A stretch of 64,000 nt of DNA from Kitasatospora sp. NA04385 (GCF_013364235.1 NZ_CP054919.1:7985603-8049602), one strand, 5' to 3'; numbered from the stretch's first letter, positions 52,277 through 61,812 are shown. The notes: generated from the letters alone by a model not told the origin. Numbers and translations: made by a program.

Positions 52277-54271
52277 ATGCCCGACCTGAACGACGCCACC
52301 CGCGGCCGCATCCTCTACGGCGGCGACTACAACCCCGAGCAGTGGCCCGAGGAGACCTGGCCGGAGGACGTCCGGCTGATGCGGCAGGCCGGCGTCACCA
52401 GCGTCACCGTCGGCGTGTTCTCCTGGGCCCGGATCGAACCCGCCCCCGGCGCCTACGACTTCGGCTGGCTCGACCGCCTGCTCGACCTGCTGCACGGAGC
52501 CGGCATCGGCGTCGTCCTGGCCACCCCCACCGCCTCCCCGCCGCCGTGGCTCGGCCACCGCCACCCCGAGACCCTCCCGCGGGCCGAGAACGGCACCACC
52601 GTCTGGTACGGCTCCCGCAACCAGTTCTGCGCCTCCTCCCCGGAGTACCGCCGCCGCGCCGCCGCCGTCACCGAGCAGCTCGCCGCCCGCTACGGCACCC
52701 ACCCCGCGCTCACCCTGTGGCACGTCAACAACGAGTACGGCACCCACTGCTGGTGCGACGAGACCGCCGCGCACTTCCGGCGCTGGCTGCAGGACCGGTA
52801 CGGCACCCTCGACGAGCTCAACTCCGCCTGGGGCACCGCCTTCTGGAGCCAGCACTACGCCGAGTGGGACGAGATCCTGCCGCCCCGCCAGGCCCAGTAC
52901 ATCCGCAACCCCGCCCAGTTGCTCGACTTCGCCCGCTTCACCTCCGACGCCCTGCTGGAGTGCTACACCGCCGAGCACGCCATCGTCGCCCGGCACAGCC
53001 CCGCGATCCCGGTCACCACCAACCACATGCCGTTCTGGCGCGGCCAGGACGGCTGGGCCTGGGCGGAGCGGCAGGACGTCGTCGCGCTCGACGTCTACCC
53101 CGACCCCGCCGACGCCCTCGGCGCCCAGCACGGCGCCCTCGTCCAGGACCTGGCCCGCTCGATGGCCGGCGGCCCCTGGATGCTGATGGAACAGGCCGCC
53201 GGCGCCGTCAACTGGCGCCCCGTCAACCGCCCCAAGCCGGCCGGCCTCAACCGGCTCTGGTCGCTTCAGGCCGTCGCCCGCGGCGCCGACGCGATCTGCT
53301 TCTTCCAGTGGCGCCAGTCCCGGCAGGGCGCCGAGAAGTTCCACTCCGCGATGCTCCCGCACTCCGGCCCCGGCAACCGGGTGTACCGCGAGGCCGCCGC
53401 GCTCGGCGCCGACCTCGACCGGCTCGGCCCCGCTGTCTGCGGCACCGCCGTCACCGCCGGGACCGCCCTGCTGCACGACTGGGACGCCTGGTGGGCGAGC
53501 GAACAGCCCGGCCGCCCCTCCGAACTGCTCGACTACCGGGAGAACGTCACCGCCTGGCACCGCGCCCTGTGGGAGGCCAACCACACCACCGACCTGGCCC
53601 ACCCCGCCGCCGACCTCACCCGCTACCGCCTGGTCGTCATCCCCTCGCTCTACCTGCTCACCGACGCCGCCCTGGACAACCTCGCCGGCTACGTCCGCTC
53701 CGGCGGCACCCTGGTGACCGGCTACTTCACCGGCGTCGCCGACCACCAGGACCGGATCCGCCCCGGCGGCGTCGACGCCCGGCTGCGCGAGGTGCTCGGC
53801 CTCGCCGCCGTCCACCAGTGGTGGCCGCTGAACGAGGGCGAGACCCTGCGGTGCACCGGAACCGAGGACTTCCAAGGCTCGCTGTGGGCCGAGGAGTTGG
53901 AGACCGCCGGTGCCGAGACCGTGGCCCGCTACGGCGACGGCGAACTCGCCGGACTCCCCGCCGTCACCCGGCACGCGTACGGCGCGGGCACCGCCTGGTA
54001 CCTCTCCACCCGCCCCGAACCCGGCGCCCTGCGGGCCCTGTTGACCCGCGCCGCCCGCGAGGCCGGACTGCGCCCGGCCGTCGAGGGCCTGCCCGCCGGA
54101 GTCGAGGCCGTCCGCCGCGGCGGACTGCTGTTCCTGCTCAACCACGGCCCCGAGCAGGCGAGTTGCGACCTGCCCGGCCACTGGGAGGACCTGCTGACCG
54201 GCGAGCCCGGCACCGGCACCCTCACCCTGGAGCGCCACGGCGCCGCCGTCCTGCGCCCGGCCACCCCGTGA
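52277..54271 (+). CDS. GH42 beta-galactosidase
   Basis: A 664-aa cytosolic enzyme. The catalytic barrel (about 12-390) opens with YGGDYNPEQWPEETWPEDV, the GH42 hallmark; the acid/base is Glu153 in WHVNNEYG and the nucleophile Glu305 in WMLMEQAAG. Zinc-site cysteines (NQFCASS, THCWCDE) are present. A trimerisation domain (about 395-590; LVVIPSLYLLTDAAL) and a beta-domain follow. It would remove beta-1,2-linked galactose from xyloglucan side chains, or other galactosides. ATG 52277 lies 18 bases after GH43. Confidence 0.93.
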   Translation: MPDLNDATRGRILYGGDYNPEQWPEETWPEDVRLMRQAGVTSVTVGVFSWARIEPAPGAYDFGWLDRLLDLLHGAGIGVVLATPTASPPPWLGHRHPETLPRAENGTTVWYGSRNQFCASSPEYRRRAAAVTEQLAARYGTHPALTLWHVNNEYGTHCWCDETAAHFRRWLQDRYGTLDELNSAWGTAFWSQHYAEWDEILPPRQAQYIRNPAQLLDFARFTSDALLECYTAEHAIVARHSPAIPVTTNHMPFWRGQDGWAWAERQDVVALDVYPDPADALGAQHGALVQDLARSMAGGPWMLMEQAAGAVNWRPVNRPKPAGLNRLWSLQAVARGADAICFFQWRQSRQGAEKFHSAMLPHSGPGNRVYREAAALGADLDRLGPAVCGTAVTAGTALLHDWDAWWASEQPGRPSELLDYRENVTAWHRALWEANHTTDLAHPAADLTRYRLVVIPSLYLLTDAALDNLAGYVRSGGTLVTGYFTGVADHQDRIRPGGVDARLREVLGLAAVHQWWPLNEGETLRCTGTEDFQGSLWAEELETAGAETVARYGDGELAGLPAVTRHAYGAGTAWYLSTRPEPGALRALLTRAAREAGLRPAVEGLPAGVEAVRRGGLLFLLNHGPEQASCDLPGHWEDLLTGEPGTGTLTLERHGAAVLRPATP

Positions 54272-56478
54272 ACGGCCTCCCCGTGAACAGCCCGCGCCGA
54301 CGCGGCAGTTGGGAACCCGCCCCGGCCGCCCGCTGGGAGGACGCCTTCCTCACCGGCAACGGCACCCACGGTGCCATGGCGCACGGCCGCACCCGGGACG
54401 AACTGATCGTGGTCAACCACCACCTGCTGCTGCGCCCCAACGGCGGCGAACAGGCCCTCGCCCCCGACCTGGCAGGGCAGTTGGAGGACCTGCGGGACGC
54501 CGTCCTGACCGGCCGCGCCCGGGAGGCCGTCGCCCGGCAGGTCACCGCACCGCTCCAGTGGGTCCGCCCCTTCCACCCCGCCCTCGCCCTCCGGCTACGC
54601 CGCCCCGCCACCCCCGTCGGCGGCTACCGGCGCGAAGTCGACCACCGCACCGGCGTCCTGGCCACCCGCTGGGACGGCCGGTACGCCGAAACCTTCGCCT
54701 CGCGCGCCGACGACCTGATCGTCCACCGCGAAGTGCGCACCGGCGCCGTCCGGTTGACCCACCACTGGCAACTCGACGGCGCCCCCGAGGAATCGGACGT
54801 CCGCACCACCGCCACCGCCGAACCGGGCGGGGCCGTGCTGCGCACCGACGTCCGCTACCCCGGCGGCTCCGGCTACGGCTACACCTGCTGGACGCACGTC
54901 CGCGCCACCGGCGGCACCCTGCGCACCGAGGACGCCACCGAGGACGCCGCCGTGCACGCCGAGGGCTGCGCCGAAGTCCTGCTGCTCACCCGGGTCCACC
55001 CCTGGGAGGACCCGCCCCCGCCCGCCCTCCCCGACCACCCGTACCCCGACCTGCTGGAACGCCACCTCGCCCGGCACACCCCCGCCTACGACCGCGTCGA
55101 CCTCGACCTCGGCGCCCCCGAGGAACACCGCGCACTGCCCGGCTCCGCCCTGCTCGCCGACCCGGACACCCACCGACCCGCCCTGCTGGAGCGGCTGTTC
55201 GACGCCGGCCGGTACCACCTGCTCAGCTCCGCCGGCGTCCTGCCGCCCCGGCTCACCGGCCTGTGGACCGGCTCCTGGGACACCGCCTGGAGCGGCGCGC
55301 TCACCTGCGACGCCAACCTCAACCTCCAGGTCTCCTCCGCCGCCGCGGCCGCCCTCCCCGAAGTCGGCCTCGCCCACGCCGCCTTCGTCGCCCGGCAGCT
55401 GGACGACTGGCGGAGCAACGCCCGCCGCCTGTTCGGCCTGCCCGGCCTCGTCGCCCCCGCCCACACCGACGGCCGCTCCGGCCACGCCTACCACTACAGC
55501 GAGGACCACCCGCTGCACCTGTGGACCGCCGGTGCCCACTGGCTGCTGCAACCCCTGCTCGACCACGTCGACACCACCGGCGACACCGCCCTCGCCGACA
55601 CGCTGGTGCGCCCCGCCCTCGCCGAGACCGCCGACTTCTACCGCGCCTTCCTCACCCGCACCGGCCCCGACGGCCGCCTGCTGCTCGTCCCCTCCTACTC
55701 GCCCGAGAACACCCCCCTCGGCGCCGACAGCCCGATCAGCGTCAACGCCGCCATGGACCTCGCCGCCGCCCGCCACACCCTCACCGCCACCCGCGACCAC
55801 CGCACCGCCGACCGGCTGCCCCCCTACCGGGTCAACGCCGACGGCGCCCTGGCCGAATGGGCCTGGCCCGCCGCCCCCGACCACCAGCAGCACCGCCACC
55901 TCAGCCACCTGCACCCCGTCTGGCCGCTCGGCGAGATCAACCCGCTCGACACCCCCGGCCTGGCCGCCGCCGCCCGCCGCGCCCTCCACCTGCGCGGCAG
56001 CGAGAACCACTCCGCCCACGGCCACCTGCACCGAGCCCTGACCGCCGCCCGCCTCGGCGACGCCGACCTGCTCGGCGAGGCGCTCGACGCCGTCCTGCGC
56101 GGCCGCTTCTTCCACCCCTCCCTGATGAGCTCGCACTACCCGGGCCTGGACGTCTACAACGCCGACGCCGCCCACACCCTCCCCGGCGTGCTGATCGAGG
56201 CACTCCTGCACTCCACCCCCGAGCGGATCGTCCTGCTCCCCGCCCCGCCCGCCCAACTGCCCCGCGGCACCGTGCGCGGCCTGCGCACCCGCTGCCGCAC
56301 CACCCTCACCACCCTCGACTGGGACACCGCCCGGGGCCGGGTCGACGCCGTCCTGCTCGCCGACACCGACCGCAGCGTCACCGTCCACCTCGGCACCGAC
56401 CCCGACCGGCCCCCGCTCCACCTCGATCTGCGCGCCGGACACCCCACCCCCCTGCACCTCGACCCCACCCGGAGCTGA
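54268..56478 (+). CDS. GH95 alpha-L-fucosidase-type enzyme
   Basis: A 736-aa cytosolic enzyme of the GH95 family (alpha-1,2-L-fucosidase, some alpha-L-galactosidase). N-terminal beta-domain (about 15-235; RWEDAFLTGNGTHGAM) and (alpha/alpha)6 barrel (about 290-640) with LTGLWTGSWDTAWSGALTCDANLNLQ-type start (given in parts) and HRHLSHLHPVWPLGEI, NHSAHGHLHRALTAA. The acid-like Glu of the family should lie in the AHxxxE/ENHSAHG area. It would strip the terminal fucose from Fuc-alpha-1,2-Gal side chains, exposing galactose for the GH42. GTG 54268 overlaps the GH42 stop (GTGA). Confidence 0.88.
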   Translation: MNGLPVNSPRRRGSWEPAPAARWEDAFLTGNGTHGAMAHGRTRDELIVVNHHLLLRPNGGEQALAPDLAGQLEDLRDAVLTGRAREAVARQVTAPLQWVRPFHPALALRLRRPATPVGGYRREVDHRTGVLATRWDGRYAETFASRADDLIVHREVRTGAVRLTHHWQLDGAPEESDVRTTATAEPGGAVLRTDVRYPGGSGYGYTCWTHVRATGGTLRTEDATEDAAVHAEGCAEVLLLTRVHPWEDPPPPALPDHPYPDLLERHLARHTPAYDRVDLDLGAPEEHRALPGSALLADPDTHRPALLERLFDAGRYHLLSSAGVLPPRLTGLWTGSWDTAWSGALTCDANLNLQVSSAAAAALPEVGLAHAAFVARQLDDWRSNARRLFGLPGLVAPAHTDGRSGHAYHYSEDHPLHLWTAGAHWLLQPLLDHVDTTGDTALADTLVRPALAETADFYRAFLTRTGPDGRLLLVPSYSPENTPLGADSPISVNAAMDLAAARHTLTATRDHRTADRLPPYRVNADGALAEWAWPAAPDHQQHRHLSHLHPVWPLGEINPLDTPGLAAAARRALHLRGSENHSAHGHLHRALTAARLGDADLLGEALDAVLRGRFFHPSLMSSHYPGLDVYNADAAHTLPGVLIEALLHSTPERIVLLPAPPAQLPRGTVRGLRTRCRTTLTTLDWDTARGRVDAVLLADTDRSVTVHLGTDPDRPPLHLDLRAGHPTPLHLDPTRS

Positions 56479-56483
56479 ACACC

Positions 56484-57464
56484 GTGCCGCTCACCGACCT
56501 CGACCTCGACGACCTGCGCAGCTACCGCCCCGACCTCACCGCCCCCGCCGACTTCGACGCCTTCTGGGCCGACACCCTCGCCACCGCCCGCGCCGCCGAC
56601 GGCCCGGTCACCGCGGACCTGCGCACCGACACCCGCCTCACCGCCTTCGACGTGTACGACGTCCGCTTCCCCGGCTGGCGGGGCGAACCCGTCGCCGCCT
56701 GGCTGATCCTGCCCCGCCGCACCACCGGACCGCTGCCCGTCGTCGTCAAGTACATCGGCTACAGCGGCGGCCGCGCCCTGCCCGGCGAACACCTGCTGCC
56801 GCCCGCCGCCGGCTACGCCCACCTGGTCGTCGACAGCCGCGGCCAGGGCCACGACACGCCCGACCGCGGCGAGGGCGACGGCACCCAGTGGGCCGAGGGC
56901 TTCATGACCCGCGGCATCGACTCCCCGGCGAACTACTACTACCGCCGCCTGGTCACCGACTGCGTCCGCGCCCTCGACGCCCTCCCGCGGCTGCCCGGCA
57001 CCGACCCCGCCCGCGCGGTCGTCTCCGGCGCCAGCCAGGGCGGCGGCCTCGCCCTCGCCGTCGCCGCGCTCGCCCCCGGCCAGGTCGCCGCCCTGCTCAG
57101 CGACGTCCCGTTCCTGTGCCACTTCCGGCGCGCCGTGCAGATGGCGGGCGACGGTCCCTACCCCGAGATCGCCCGGTACCTGCGCTGGCACAGCCGGGAG
57201 AAGGAGGAGCGGACCTTCGCCACGCTCGACTACTTCGACGGCGTCCACTTCGCCCCCCGGGCCACCGCCCCCGCGCTGTTCAGCGTCGGCCTGATGGACC
57301 CGGTCTGCCCGCCCTCCACCGTCTTCGCCGCCTACCACCGCTACGGCGGCCCCGCCGCCATCGAAGTCTGGCGCTTCGCCGACCACGGCGGCGGCTACGG
57401 CTCCACCCCCGGCAAGCAGCTCGACTGGCTCGCCGAGCAGGGCCTCGCCCCCGAGACCGGCTGA
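56484..57464 (+). CDS. CE7 acetylxylan esterase/cephalosporin-C-deacetylase-like esterase
   Basis: A 326-aa alpha/beta hydrolase. Triad residues fit CE7: Ser184 in SGASQGGG, Asp272 in GLMDPVCPPST and His301 in FADHGGG, close to the usual 181/269/298 numbering. RGQGHDTPD (about 119-127) is the family RGQ motif. No signal peptide. It would remove acetyl groups from imported oligosaccharides; xyloglucan galactose and xylan xylose are commonly acetylated. GTG 56484 lies five bases after the GH95 stop with GGAG nine bases upstream. Last gene of the operon. Confidence 0.92.
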   Translation: MPLTDLDLDDLRSYRPDLTAPADFDAFWADTLATARAADGPVTADLRTDTRLTAFDVYDVRFPGWRGEPVAAWLILPRRTTGPLPVVVKYIGYSGGRALPGEHLLPPAAGYAHLVVDSRGQGHDTPDRGEGDGTQWAEGFMTRGIDSPANYYYRRLVTDCVRALDALPRLPGTDPARAVVSGASQGGGLALAVAALAPGQVAALLSDVPFLCHFRRAVQMAGDGPYPEIARYLRWHSREKEERTFATLDYFDGVHFAPRATAPALFSVGLMDPVCPPSTVFAAYHRYGGPAAIEVWRFADHGGGYGSTPGKQLDWLAEQGLAPETG

Positions 57465-57491
57465 CCCGGGCCCGGGGTCTGCCGGGGGTGG

Positions 57492-58967
57492 TTAGGCGGG
57501 GTGTTCTTCGGTGGTGTGGGAGTCGGTGAGGGTGAGTGCGCCGAGTGCGGTGATGAGGCCGACGGCGGCGGCGAGGACGGTGTAGGTGATGCGTTCGCCG
57601 TGGAAGAAGGAGGTGGTGAGGGTGTGGTCCCAGGTGCCGGCGGGCAGTTGGGTGGTGACGAGGGCGGCGATGAGGGTGCCGACGACGGCGGTGCCGATGC
57701 TGCTGCCGATTTCCTGGGCGGTGTCGTTGAGGGCGGTGCCGATGGAGGTGCGGTTGTCGGGCATCTTCTCGACCAGGGCGATGGCGCAGATGGTCATGAC
57801 GGTGCGCAGGCCGATGGTCATCACGACCATGGAGGCGGCGATGGCGGGGTAGCCGTGGTAGACGCCCCAGGCGAGGCCGGCCAGGGCGGTGGCCAGGCAG
57901 GCGGCGCCGACCAGGCAGGCGATGCGGTGGCCGTGGCGCTTGGCGAGCCATTCGGACAGCGGGGTGGCGGCGAGCATGGTGACGATGATGGGGAGGTTGG
58001 CGAGGCCGGCTTTGACGGGGCTCCAGCCGTAGGCGTACTGGAAGTGCAGGATCAGGCCGAACATGACGGCGGCCATGGCGATGGCGGTGCCCATCTGGGC
58101 GATGGCGGCGCCGCGGACGGTGCCGTTGGTGAAGAGTTTCAGGTCGAGCATGGGGGCGCTGGTGCGGCGCTCGTGCCGGATGAAGGCGAGGGCGGCGGTG
58201 AGGGCGCCCAGGACGGAGGCGAGGGTGGCGGGGGAGGTCCAGCCGTGGTCGACGCCGCTGGTGAGGCTGTAGCAGGCCAGGCCGATGGCGGCGACGCTGA
58301 GGGCGGCGCCGGGCAGGTCGAGGCGGTCGCGGGTGAGGTCTTCGGGGCGGTCGGCGGGGACGCCCAGGCGTACGCCGATGGCGGCGATCAGGGCGATGGG
58401 GGCGTTGACGAGCAGCAGCCACTGCCATGCGACGTGGGCGAGGGCGGTGCCGCCGAGCAGGGGGCCCAGGACGAAGCCGGACATGCCGACGACGATCATG
58501 ACGGTCATGGCGCGCATGCGCAGGGCGGCGTCGTCGAAGAGGCGGAAGACGAGGGAGTTGGTGATGGGGGCCATGGCGGCGGCGGCGATGCCGAGGCCGG
58601 CGCGCAGGGCGATGAGCTGTCCGGTGCCGGTGACCAGGGCGACGGCCAGGCTCAGCAGGCCGAATGCGGCCAGGCCGGTGAGCAGGACGCGGCGACGGCC
58701 GAGGCGGTCGGCCATCGAGCCGGCGGTCAGCAGCAGGCCGCCGAAGGTCAGCGAGTAGGCGCCGGTGACCCACTGCAGTGCGGTGGTGCCGCTGCCCAGG
58801 TCGCGGCCGATGGTGGGCAGGGCGATGGACAGCAGCGTGTTGTCGACCATCTCGACGAAGAAGGCCAGGCAGAGCGCGGCCATCGGGATCCACGCCGCAC
58901 GCAGCGACGGATAGGTGCGCGGCGCCGCGGCGGCGGCGGCGGGAGTGGTGGTCTCGGTGCCGGTCAT
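57492..58967 (-). CDS. DHA2-type MFS exporter
   Basis: A 491-aa exporter with fourteen helices. Helix 1 has FFVEMVDNTLLSIALPTIG (DHA2 LDxTIVNVALP-like), motif A is GSMADRLGRRRVLLTG, motif C SGFVLGPLLGGTAL. ATG 58967 has GAGGAGG upstream. It converges on the esterase with only 27 bases between stops and has no regulator alongside. Substrate unknown. Confidence 0.88.
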   Translation of the reverse strand: MTGTETTTPAAAAAAPRTYPSLRAAWIPMAALCLAFFVEMVDNTLLSIALPTIGRDLGSGTTALQWVTGAYSLTFGGLLLTAGSMADRLGRRRVLLTGLAAFGLLSLAVALVTGTGQLIALRAGLGIAAAAMAPITNSLVFRLFDDAALRMRAMTVMIVVGMSGFVLGPLLGGTALAHVAWQWLLLVNAPIALIAAIGVRLGVPADRPEDLTRDRLDLPGAALSVAAIGLACYSLTSGVDHGWTSPATLASVLGALTAALAFIRHERRTSAPMLDLKLFTNGTVRGAAIAQMGTAIAMAAVMFGLILHFQYAYGWSPVKAGLANLPIIVTMLAATPLSEWLAKRHGHRIACLVGAACLATALAGLAWGVYHGYPAIAASMVVMTIGLRTVMTICAIALVEKMPDNRTSIGTALNDTAQEIGSSIGTAVVGTLIAALVTTQLPAGTWDHTLTTSFFHGERITYTVLAAAVGLITALGALTLTDSHTTEEHPA

Positions 58968-59176
58968 GGCGGCCTCCTCTCGGGACGAGTATCAGAACGG
59001 ATGCCGGGGTGGGCATTGCGGTGGGCGTCGCGGTGCATCGATGCCGTCCGCACTGCCGCCGTGGCGCTGCCGCCCGTCTCCTCAGAGCGTGCGGGAGCGC
59101 GCCGACAGGCCGCTGTCATCCCACTGACAGCCCGCCGACAGCCCGCCGACAGCGGGGCGGGCGGTCACCAGGGGCT

Positions 59177-59695
59177 TCAGAGGTGCACGCCGAAGGCCGG
59201 GGCCAGGGGCGAGTACAGGACGAGCAGGCCCAGCAGGACGATGCGCGTCCTGCGCAGCCGCGGCCCGGACGCGGTCAGTGCGGCCGCGAGCGCGAACAGC
59301 GCGGCCGAGGTGACCGGCAGCGTCGCCTCCGGGAGCTCCCAGGAGCCCAGGACCCGGCCCAGCCGGGTCACCGCCCAGAAGAGCAGGGCGGCCGCCGCGA
59401 CGACCCGCCAGGCCGGGCGGACGCCCACCAGCCGCAGCACCAGCCAGCTCATCAGGAGACTGGCCAGCAGGAGCGCCCCGAGGAACAGCAGGGCCGCCCC
59501 CAGGCAGCCCCACTGCACCTGGTCGTCGCAGGTGAAGTAGTCGTTCCACGACACGAAGGTCAGGGCGATCCAGAAGAGTCCGACCCCGGCCCCCGCCGCC
59601 GCCGCCCGGCCCGCCCGGGACGAGACCACCGCCCGCCACCGGCTCGCCCCCGCCGCTCCCCGAACAGGGCTTCCCTGCACCTCGGTCGAGTCCAC
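59177..59695 (-). CDS. Small four-helix membrane protein
   Basis: A 172-aa membrane protein of unknown function. A cytosolic lead with basic residues precedes helices at about 38-52 (GVGLFWIALTFVSW), 64-88, 92-105 (WRVVAAAALLFWAV) and 118-140, and a last segment near 150-165. CDDQVQWGC in the first outer loop may form a disulfide. GTG 59695 with GGAGAGG about ten bases upstream is the best start; frames further upstream lack coding character. It does not resemble the paralogous family at 28 kb. Confidence 0.6.
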   Translation of the reverse strand: MDSTEVQGSPVRGAAGASRWRAVVSSRAGRAAAAGAGVGLFWIALTFVSWNDYFTCDDQVQWGCLGAALLFLGALLLASLLMSWLVLRLVGVRPAWRVVAAAALLFWAVTRLGRVLGSWELPEATLPVTSAALFALAAALTASGPRLRRTRIVLLGLLVLYSPLAPAFGVHL

Positions 59696-59891
59696 CGATC
59701 CACGTCCTCTCCGTGCCCCCGCGCGATCCGACGGCAGATTCTGCCGCAAGGGGGAGGGGACGGCATGAGCATCCGTACTCAGCTCCCGACGCGCAGGCGC
59801 CGCGGGCCCGTTGCCGAGACGAACGCCGGGAACGCCTGCCGGGCGGTGTGTTCGGCGCGACGTCAGGAGTAGGTGACGGCCTCGCCCCGGG

Positions 59892-60575
59892 TCAGCACTC
59901 CGCCGCGGCCGCGCGCAGGGCCGCCGCCGCGTCCCCCACCAGCGGCGTCCCGTGCCCGAACACCGCGTTCGCGGCGCCCAGCTCCGCCAGCCGGTGCAGC
60001 GAGCCGATCGCCCGCGCCCGGTCGGTGTTGAACACGCCCAGCATCGCCCGCCCCACGTTGGCCACCGCGTCACCCGTGAACAGCAGGTCCGGGCCCGGCA
60101 GGTGCAGCGCCAGCGAACCGTCCGTGTGCCCCGGCACCCCCACCACCCGGGCCCCGCCGCCGAACGGCAGCACGTCCCCGTCCACCACCTCGACGTCCAC
60201 CGGGCACGGCGGCGCGGGCGGCAGCTCCGGCACCGAGGCCCGGATCGGACGCTCGAACTCCTCCAGCACCGGCGGCGCCCCCACCGCCTCGCCCCGGATC
60301 ACCGGCGCCTCCGCCCGGTGCGCCACCACCGGCACGCCCCCGTACCGCGCCGCCAGGCGGGCCGCGCCGCCGGTGTGGTCCTCGTGCCAGTGGGTCAGCA
60401 CGATCCGCGCCAACTCCCCGCCCGGCACCGACTCCACCAGCGTCGCGACCCGATCCTCGAAACCCACCGGCCCGCTGTCCACCAGCGTCAACTCCCGGCC
60501 GTCCGACCACAGGTAGGCCGCACCGACCGGGAGGACCAGCATCCGCAGACCGGGCAGCACCTCGATGACATCCAT
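59892..60575 (-). CDS. MBL-fold metallo-hydrolase
   Basis: A 227-aa cytosolic hydrolase of the metallo-beta-lactamase superfamily. The metal-binding motif is THWHEDHTGG, with further ligands in GVPGHTDGS and FTGDAV and the end motif VFGHGTPL. Most such proteins are thioesterases or glyoxalase II-like enzymes of unknown specificity. ATG 60575 (MDVIEVLP) is preferred over GTG 60593; neither has a strong SD. It is divergent from the CHAD gene. Confidence 0.87.
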   Translation of the reverse strand: MDVIEVLPGLRMLVLPVGAAYLWSDGRELTLVDSGPVGFEDRVATLVESVPGGELARIVLTHWHEDHTGGAARLAARYGGVPVVAHRAEAPVIRGEAVGAPPVLEEFERPIRASVPELPPAPPCPVDVEVVDGDVLPFGGGARVVGVPGHTDGSLALHLPGPDLLFTGDAVANVGRAMLGVFNTDRARAIGSLHRLAELGAANAVFGHGTPLVGDAAAALRAAAAEC

Positions 60576-60704
60576 GCCGACCAGTCTGCGCACCCGCCCC
60601 GCCCGCCGCCCCCCGTTTAGCCGACGGCAGACGCCCGGCGCGCCGCACCGCCCGGGGCGTTCGTGACCGTCCTACCCTTGGACGGCACGGAAGGAGGTGA
60701 CGAC

Positions 60705-61562
60705 GTGGCCCACCGGACCGACGGCAGCGCGGGTGACGCCATCGCCGCGCGCCTGCGCACCCAGACCGCCGAACTCGCCGCCCTCGAACCCGACGTCCGG
60801 GCCGACCGGCCCGACGCCGTCCACCGGATGCGCGTCGCCGCCCGCCGCCTGCGCAGCGCCCTGCGCACCCACCGGCGCCACCTGCGCGGCGACCACACCG
60901 CCACCGAGAACGAACTGCGCCGGCTCGGCCGCGCCCTCGGACCGGCCCGCGACACCGAGGTGCTCGGCGCCCGCCTGCTCGCCCAGGCCCGCGAACTGCC
61001 CCCCGGCACCGACCGCGAACGCGTCCGCGCCGAACTCGCCGCCTGGCACGCCCGCGAGACCCGGGACGCCCGTACCCGCGTCCTCGCCGCCCTCGACGAC
61101 CGGCGCTTCCGCCGCCTGCTCGCCACCCTCACCGCACTCGCCGCCGACCCGCCCCTCAACTCCCGCGCCGCGCGGCCCTACGGGCCCGAACTCACCCGCA
61201 CCCTGCGCCGCGAACACCGCCGCACCGCGGAACGGCTCGCCGTCGCCCGCAGCACCCCCGACGGCCCCGCCCGCGAACGCGCCCTGCACGACGCCCGCAA
61301 GGCCGCCAAGCGCGCCCGCTACGCCGGCGAGGCCGCCGGCCGCCCCGCCCGCTCCTTCACCCGCCGGATGAAAGCCCTCCAGAACGTCCTCGGCCGCCAC
61401 CAGGACGCCGTCGTCGCCCGCGACACCCTGCGCACCCTCTCCGACGGCGGCTTCGGCTACGGCGTCCTCTACGGCCGGCAGACCGCCGAACTCGGCTTCG
61501 CCCGCGAGCTGCTGCCGCAGGTCTGGGAGCAGGCCGCCCGCCGCCCGAAGAAGCTGCGCTGA
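60705..61562 (+). CDS. CHAD-domain protein
   Basis: A 285-aa protein made almost wholly of a CHAD domain, an alpha-helical fold rich in conserved His and basic residues. VHRMRVAARRLRSALRTH and LHDARKAAKRARYAGEAA are the two paired CHAD repeats; ALQNVLGRHQDAVVARDTL is a conserved part of the second. CHAD domains bind inorganic polyphosphate, so a role at polyphosphate granules is likely from family knowledge. GTG 60705 is chosen for the strong SD AAGGAGGTGA; GTG 60663 is open but lacks one. Confidence 0.88.
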   Translation: MAHRTDGSAGDAIAARLRTQTAELAALEPDVRADRPDAVHRMRVAARRLRSALRTHRRHLRGDHTATENELRRLGRALGPARDTEVLGARLLAQARELPPGTDRERVRAELAAWHARETRDARTRVLAALDDRRFRRLLATLTALAADPPLNSRAARPYGPELTRTLRREHRRTAERLAVARSTPDGPARERALHDARKAAKRARYAGEAAGRPARSFTRRMKALQNVLGRHQDAVVARDTLRTLSDGGFGYGVLYGRQTAELGFARELLPQVWEQAARRPKKLR

Positions 61563-61570
61563 GGGAGAGC

Positions 61571-61795
61571 CAGGGCCCCGGGGAGCATGCACCACCAGGG
61601 GCCCGGGGAGCATGCACCACCAGGGGCCCGGGGAACGGCGGGGCCGTGCTGCTGGCGGTCGGAGCCCATCGGAGTGTCCGTGCTGCTGCGTGCCGTAACA
61701 GGAACCAGAAGCAGATGCGCGCCACGGCAGTGCACCGTCAGCAGCCCCGGGCTCGCCGTTCCCCGAGCCCCTGGCGGGGCTCTCCCGAGCCCCTG
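61571..61795. repeat. Intergenic inverted-repeat element with 25-bp tandem copies
   Basis: Three consecutive copies, the last partial, of a 25-bp unit starting CAGGG(G/C)CCCGGGGA (61571-61595, 61596-61620, 61621-61639). The last copy forms the left arm (61622-61640) of an inverted repeat whose right arm is 61754-61772 (18 of 19 pairs), ending in AGGGGC/GCCCCT. The roughly 110-bp inside has no gene. Such GC-rich arms around non-coding cores, lying between convergent genes, resemble the repeated intergenic elements common in streptomycete chromosomes. Confidence 0.65.
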
Positions 61796-61812
61796 ATCGG
61801 TTCCGTGTCGGC

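Noticed and set aside
40461..57464. Reading the cluster as a xylan or pectin utilisation locus
   Set aside because: GH31 of the alpha-xylosidase type together with GH95 and GH42 fits xyloglucan better; xylan use would be expected to show a GH10/GH11 or GH67/115, none of which is seen. Kept as an alternative, not excluded.
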